This document shows, piece by piece, positions 5,516-7,678 of a stretch of 7,678 nt of DNA; the first letter of the stretch is position 1; the number at the start of each line of letters is the position of its first letter. A model generated the notes under the pieces. The model was given only the letters and a program-made list of their open reading frames with translations. It was not told the DNA's origin and did no database searches. Made by a program: the position numbers and the translations under genes. The stretch covers positions 1 through 7,678 of the forward strand of contig JAGOBN010000175.1 of assembly GCA_017999235.1 (NCBI GenBank), given 5' to 3'. This DNA comes from Anaerolineales bacterium. Its GTDB lineage: Bacteria; Chloroflexota; Anaerolineae; Anaerolineales; UBA6663.

Positions 5516-5869
5516 ATGGAAGTCAAGCTATATGTGGGTAATTTGGCGTTTTCAACCTCTTCAGATGATCTGCGCGTGTTGTTCGCCCAGGCCGGCAATG
5601 TGGTCTCGGCCGACGTGGTCAAAGACCGCGACAGCGGCCAGTCCCGGGGCTTTGGGTTCGTGACCATGGCCTCACAGGCCGAGGCCCAGAAGGCGATCAC
5701 CATGTTCAACGCCTTCTCGATGAACGAGCGCGAGTTGACGGTGAATACGGCCAAGCCGCGCGAAGAGCGCACCAACAGCGGCTATGGCAATCGGGGCGGC
5801 GCTTTTGGCAGCGGCGGCGGCAACAATGCCCGCGGCCACGGCAAGCGCGGCGGTCAGCGCCGTTTCTAA
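5516..5869 (+). CDS. Small RRM RNA-binding protein with a Gly/Arg-rich tail
   Basis: The 117-residue protein is a single RNA recognition motif plus a flexible tail, like the cyanobacterial Rbp proteins and related bacterial RRM proteins, which are thought to bind RNA in the cytoplasm and are often cold-linked. RNP2 is LYVGNL at 5-10, RNP1 is RGFGFVTM at 44-51, and the last strand is ERELTVNTAKPR at 71-82. The tail (about 87-117) is rich in Gly, Asn and Arg (NSGYGNRGGAFGSGGGNNAR) and ends KRGGQRRF. The ATG at 5516 is fixed by AAGGAG at 5504-5509, six bases before it, and by the start of the RRM fold. Frames open further upstream cross the terminator hairpin and are not used. The leader hairpin points to control by premature termination. 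A strong hairpin after the stop separates it from carD. The RNA target is unknown. Confidence 0.95.
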   Translation: MEVKLYVGNLAFSTSSDDLRVLFAQAGNVVSADVVKDRDSGQSRGFGFVTMASQAEAQKAITMFNAFSMNERELTVNTAKPREERTNSGYGNRGGAFGSGGGNNARGHGKRGGQRRF

Positions 5870-5876
5870 CCCGGCC

Positions 5877-5923
5877 GGCCGGCGGAGCGGGCGGCCCAGC
5901 CGACCCGCTGCCGCCGGCCGTTT
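5877..5923 (+). terminator. Strong hairpin after the RRM gene, probable terminator
   Basis: GGCCGGCGG-AGCGGG (5877-5891) pairs with CCCGCT-(G)-CCGCCGGCC (5904-5919) over 15 bp with one bulged G and a 12-base loop. Only GTTT and then a C-rich pyrimidine stretch follow (5920 on), so the T-run is weak. It begins 7 bases after the stop codon. Termination is plausible, but partial read-through into carD is possible, since no clear carD promoter is seen in 5924-6008. Confidence 0.6.
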
Positions 5924-6008
5924 CCTCCCCCACCCTTTTTCCGCGGAGAACGGACGCGCCCAACTCATCCCCGGCTGCTGTGCCAGCCACCCATCACCCG
6001 AGGTGCCT

Positions 6009-6512
6009 ATGCTCGCTTTCCAAATTGAAGATCGTGTCGTGCATCCCGCTCATGGGATTGGATCCGTCCGCGGGCTGGTGACCAAAGCCTTCGCGGGAGG
6101 CCAGACGCGGCAATACTACGAGATTGCGATCCATCAAGGCGTGGTGTGGGTGCCGGTGGAAGCCAGCGCTACCACCGGGCTGCGCTCGCTGACCGCCAAG
6201 ACCGACCTGACGCACTATCGGGGCGTGCTGGCCAGCCGCCCCGCCGCGTTGATCCCGGATCATCGTCAGCGGCGGCTGGCCCTCCAAGGCCGGCTAAAGT
6301 TGGGTTTGTTCCAGGATATGTGCGAAGTGGCGCGGGACCTGACCGCCCGCAGCTGGCACAAGACCTTGGGCGAGTCAGATTCCACCACCTTGAGCCATGT
6401 CTGCGGCGAACTCTCGCAGGAATGGGCGGCGGTGGAAGGGGTGTCGATCGGCGATGCCACCCGTGAGATTAACGCGCTGCTGCTCGAGGGCCGGCGCGTG
6501 TATCAGGATTAA
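6009..6512 (+). CDS. carD: CarD-family transcription regulator
   Basis: CarD-type proteins bind the RNA polymerase beta subunit through an N-terminal Tudor-like domain, shared with the Mfd repair factor, and steady the open complex with a helical C-terminal domain. Here the 167 residues split in this way. Residues 1-61 (FQIEDRVVHPAHGIGSVRGL, then Y-Y-E-I-A-I and VVWVPVEASATTGLRSL) form the RNA-polymerase-interacting domain, and 65-167 are helical (LFQDMCEVARDLTARSWHKT, 100-119; ending INALLLEGRRVYQD). The length fits CarD (about 160), not the much larger Mfd. GAGGTG at 6000-6005 supports the ATG at 6009. The frame is open upstream to 5784, but that part overlaps the RRM gene and is unlike any CarD N-terminus. 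No promoter is evident, so transcription may come through from the RRM gene. CarD or the close CdnL-type relative cannot be separated by eye. Confidence 0.92.
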   Translation: MLAFQIEDRVVHPAHGIGSVRGLVTKAFAGGQTRQYYEIAIHQGVVWVPVEASATTGLRSLTAKTDLTHYRGVLASRPAALIPDHRQRRLALQGRLKLGLFQDMCEVARDLTARSWHKTLGESDSTTLSHVCGELSQEWAAVEGVSIGDATREINALLLEGRRVYQD

Positions 6513-6514
6513 GG

Positions 6515-6536
6515 GACGGCCCGCCCGCCGTCGTTT
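6515..6536 (+). terminator. Candidate terminator right after carD
   Basis: GACGGC (6515-6520) pairs with GCCGTC (6527-6532) around CCGCCC, followed by GTTTCCC. It starts two bases after the carD stop. The T-run is only three bases, so termination may be weak. Confidence 0.45.
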
Positions 6537-6553
6537 CCCACCCGGCGCCCCCC

Positions 6554-6582
6554 AAACAAAACACCGTCGGGGGCGATCCGAC
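6554..6582 (-). terminator. Candidate terminator for the tRNA transcript
   Basis: Read on the minus strand, GTCGG and CCGAC (6582-6578 and 6570-6566) pair around ATCGCCC, and GGTGTTTTGTTT (6565-6554) follows. This T-rich tail, with a short stem, lies about 75 bases past the 3' end of the tRNA gene. Confidence 0.45.
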
Positions 6583-6586
6583 CCTC

Positions 6587-6622
6587 AAACAACCCTGGGC
6601 CCTGATGGCCCAGTGATTGTTT
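6587..6622 (-). terminator. Hairpin downstream of tRNA-Ser, possible first terminator
   Basis: CTGGGCC (6595-6601) pairs with GGCCCAG (6607-6613) around CTGAT, and AAACAA (6587-6592) pairs with TTGTTT (6617-6622) after a small internal loop. On the minus strand TTGTTT forms the tail, about 35 bases past the tRNA. The same structure could slow plus-strand transcription arriving from carD. Confidence 0.45.
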
Positions 6623-6654
6623 AAGGCGGCGCGCGCAACCCGACGGCGGGGAGG

Positions 6655-6741
6655 CGGAGAGGGAGGGATTTGAACCCTCGATGGTGTGACCCATATGCGC
6701 TTTCCAGACGCACGCCATAGACCGGACTAGGCGACCTCTCC
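6655..6741 (-). tRNA. tRNA-Ser (anticodon GGA)
   Basis: The 87-base gene folds as a class II tRNA. The acceptor stem is GGAGAGG/CCTCTCC with discriminator G. The D arm is GCC-TAGTCCGGTCTAT-GGC. The anticodon stem is TGCGT/GCGCA with loop CTGGAAA, giving anticodon GGA (6705-6703). The long variable arm has stem ATGG/CCAT, and the T arm is GAGGG-TTCAAAT-CCCTC. Serine identity follows from the anticodon, the long variable arm and the G discriminator; it reads UCC and UCU codons. The 3' CCA is not encoded, since CCT follows the discriminator, so a CCA-adding enzyme must complete it. It has its own promoter at 6757-6765. Confidence 0.97.
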
Positions 6742-6756
6742 GAGTCAGCGTCAGCG

Positions 6757-6765
6757 ATTATACCA
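6757..6765 (-). promoter_or_regulatory. Extended -10 promoter of tRNA-Ser
   Basis: On the minus strand the sequence reads TGGTATAAT, a consensus -10 box with TGn extension. It ends 15 bases before the mature tRNA 5' end, leaving roughly a 9-base leader. No -35 box of good quality stands 16-18 bases upstream. It lies in the 70-base gap between the GH1 gene and the tRNA. Confidence 0.75.
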
Positions 6766-6811
6766 AAAGCGCCGGAATTCCGAGGCTCGGCCGGGCTGGG
6801 TTGTCCGCCGC

Positions 6812-7678
<867 letters not shown>

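Noticed and set aside
5784..6008. N-terminal extension of the CarD frame
   Set aside because: It overlaps the end of the RRM gene and the hairpin at 5877-5919, and is Ala/Arg-rich without similarity to CarD. GAGGTG before 6009 fixes the start.

Overview
The window is GC-rich bacterial chromosome with dense housekeeping genes and no sign of a mobile element, prophage or CRISPR array. The gene set (recA-recX-rny in a row, a CarD-type RNA polymerase factor, a small glycine-tailed RRM protein, and extended -10 promoters of the form TGGTATAAT) suggests a Chloroflexota bacterium, perhaps Anaerolineae-like. That assignment comes from protein style and gene order and was not tested by a search.

Layout, left to right. 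(1) Positions 1-230, minus: the first 76 codons of a GNAT-type acetyltransferase that leaves the window. It is divergent from recA across a 124-base promoter region. (2) Positions 355-3958, plus: recA, a 326-base structured non-coding gap, recX, then rny (RNase Y) 35 bases later. A strong two-way terminator at 3982-4017 closes this block. (3) Positions 5187-4029, minus: an unrecognised 255-residue protein and, 7 bases later, an NTF2/SnoaL-fold protein, ending at the same terminator. (4) Positions 5188-5515: a divergent non-coding region holding a near-leaderless minus promoter, crossing inverted repeats, an extended -10 promoter and a terminator-like hairpin with eight T's just before an RRM gene. 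(5) Positions 5516-5869 and 6009-6512, plus: the RRM protein and a CarD-family regulator. (6) Positions 6655-6741, minus: tRNA-Ser(GGA) with its own promoter and candidate terminators. (7) Positions 6812-7678, minus: the C-terminal two thirds of a GH1 beta-glycosidase, cut by the window edge.

Functional themes: RecA carries out homologous recombination and RecX modulates it. RNase Y (mRNA decay), the RRM protein (RNA binding) and CarD (open-complex stability) are all general gene-expression factors. I see no wholly new multi-gene system. The points most worth a second look are regulatory: the attenuator-like leader of the RRM gene, the hairpins between recA and recX, two promoters that seem to give leaderless or nearly leaderless mRNAs, and the unknown protein coupled to the NTF2-like protein.
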